The position numbers and the translations under genes are program-made. A DNA stretch of 64,000 bases from Meloidogyne chitwoodi (taxonomy: Eukaryota > Nematoda > Chromadorea > Rhabditida > Meloidogynidae), in the NCBI GenBank assembly GCA_015183035.1, contig JACZZP010000015.1, positions 868,001 to 932,000 on the forward strand, read 5' to 3'. The notes below the pieces were generated by a model. The model did no database searches, was not told where the DNA came from, and worked only from the letters and a program-made list of their open reading frames with translations. Shown here one piece after another: positions 63,040-64,000 of the stretch (its first letter is position 1; every line of letters starts with the position of its first letter).

Positions 63040-64000
63040 TTAATTATTTGGTATAATTTTAATCTTTTTTGTTTCAATTAATATTAATTCTTTTGTTGTT
63101 TTAATAAAATCATTTGAAATAAATAAAAGTGTTGTTAATCCAGTACTGCCCAAATGCATTGTTTGAATTATTCTAATAAATAAATAAATATTATTTATTT
63201 ATATAAAAATTATTAAATTAATTAATTATTAACCTATTTACTTTATTTTTTTTTTAAATAATTAATAAATTTATTAAAAATTATTTAATTAAATTTTTAA
63301 TATTTATTAAATAATAATAAAATACTTAAAAACACTTAAAGCTTTAACAAATCCATTTTGTACAAGTAAAAATCCACCAGCATAAGCAATTGCTTGACTA
63401 GCCTGTTGTAAACCATTTGTTGAAGCAAAAAATAAAGCCTTTTAAAATTAATTAAAAATATTATTTTTTTAATATTTTCTAACCAATTTCCATTGTTTTT
63501 CATTATTATTAATTGATTTGTAAAAAATAAAATATTGTAAAATTACTTGAAAACTAAAAATAATAAAAGCTAATAATCCCATTGATATATTTCCTTGTAT
63601 TGCAGAACATATAGATATTAACATACAAAAAATACTAAAATATAATTCTGCTGATAATAATGGAACCTTTTTTGTAAATTAAATTTTAAAATTAATTTAA
63701 TTTAATTAATTACCATTTCTATCCAATTTAAATTTATTTTATTAATTTTAATTTCATTTTCAATAAAATTACGTAAATTAATTCCCATTTTTGCAAAAAT
63801 TAAATTCTTAAAAAAATAATTTTTTATTTTATTTAATTTTTATTTTATTTAAAATAAAAAATATTTAAATTAATTTTAAAATTATTATTTACCCAAATTG
63901 TTATAGAAATAAAAATTATTATTCCCATTAAAAAATAAACAAAACATAACCATTTTACTTTTAAAATTAATAAATTTATTGAAATATCTAAAATTAAATT
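63040..64000 (-). pseudogene. ABCB (P-glycoprotein)-like transmembrane region, no ATPase domain visible, runs off window
   Basis: Minus-strand exons read KNLIFAKMGINLRNFI, then LISICSAIQGNISMGLLAF, KALFFASTNGLQQASQAI, YAGGFLLVQNGFVKALSVFK and IIQTMHLGSTGLTTLLFI. This is the pattern of the second half of an ABCB membrane domain (helices with the A.S..F.QA.....G..L...G.....VF motif). The last exon stops at TAA 63040-63042 just where the linker to the nucleotide-binding domain should start. No Walker A, LSGGQ or Walker B sequence follows in the 350 bases to the next gene. The upstream part lies beyond 64000. It could be a decayed copy, an isoform lacking the ATPase half, or a C-terminally truncated transporter. 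Confidence 0.6.

Overview
This window is nuclear DNA from a nematode, and the gene content points to a plant-parasitic species of the root-knot type (Meloidogyne or a close relative). The evidence is extreme A+T richness, many short introns with GT...TTTAG or TTTCAG ends, typical nematode families (nuclear receptor with a divergent ligand domain, hemicentin, 12-kDa small heat shock protein, a worm-expanded casein-kinase-like family, a Kunitz/cysteine-rich secreted protein) and an intron-containing GH32 invertase. GH32 genes are absent from most animals but known as bacterial-origin acquisitions in root-knot and cyst nematodes. The genus is an inference. Most genes are split into many small exons, so the CDS spans given here run from start codon to stop codon and include introns.

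Layout, left to right. 1-7.2 kb: 3' part of a nuclear hormone receptor (+), a secreted Kunitz-type inhibitor (-), tryptophan 2,3-dioxygenase (-), and a lysine-rich single-pass membrane protein (-). 7.7-10.2 kb: a charged intracellular protein I do not recognise (+). 11.1-31.3 kb: one very large hemicentin gene (+) with a VWA domain, about 26 Ig domains, two EGF domains and a fibulin-type C-terminus. Two of its introns hold nested minus-strand genes: a multi-pass membrane protein, and a cysteine-rich membrane protein with two modules laid out like the membrane-proximal region of ADAM10/ADAM17. 31.6-34.8 kb: an SLC7-type amino acid transporter (+) with a 1.2-kb inverted-repeat element in an intron. 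35.4-38.8 kb: GH32 invertase (+) with another inverted-repeat, minisatellite-rich insertion in an intron. 39.7-45.8 kb: a leucine-rich-repeat receptor-like membrane protein (+).

The most striking object lies in one intron of that LRR gene. It is a nearly perfect 3.36-kb palindrome (40383-43738), with arms of 1662 and 1661 bases and a 33-base centre. Each arm holds a complete 312-residue CK1/TTBK-like kinase gene, the two transcribed outward from TATA boxes that face each other across the centre. Transcription of the host gene would produce an RNA with a stem of about 1.66 kb.

46.7-55.4 kb: a 12-kDa small heat shock protein (+), wolframin (-), a tyrosine-rich secreted protein (+), a LIM-domain protein (-) and a mARC-type MOSC protein (-). 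55.4-60.6 kb is almost pure A+T with no gene I can support. 60.6-62.7 kb: a class A GPCR resembling GnRH/AKH receptors (+). 63.0-64.0 kb: a truncated ABCB-type transmembrane region (-) running off the right edge. I saw no rRNA gene, convincing tRNA gene or CRISPR array. The genes do not form one pathway; this is an ordinary eukaryotic chromosome segment with an acquired sugar-metabolism gene and several intronic insertions.
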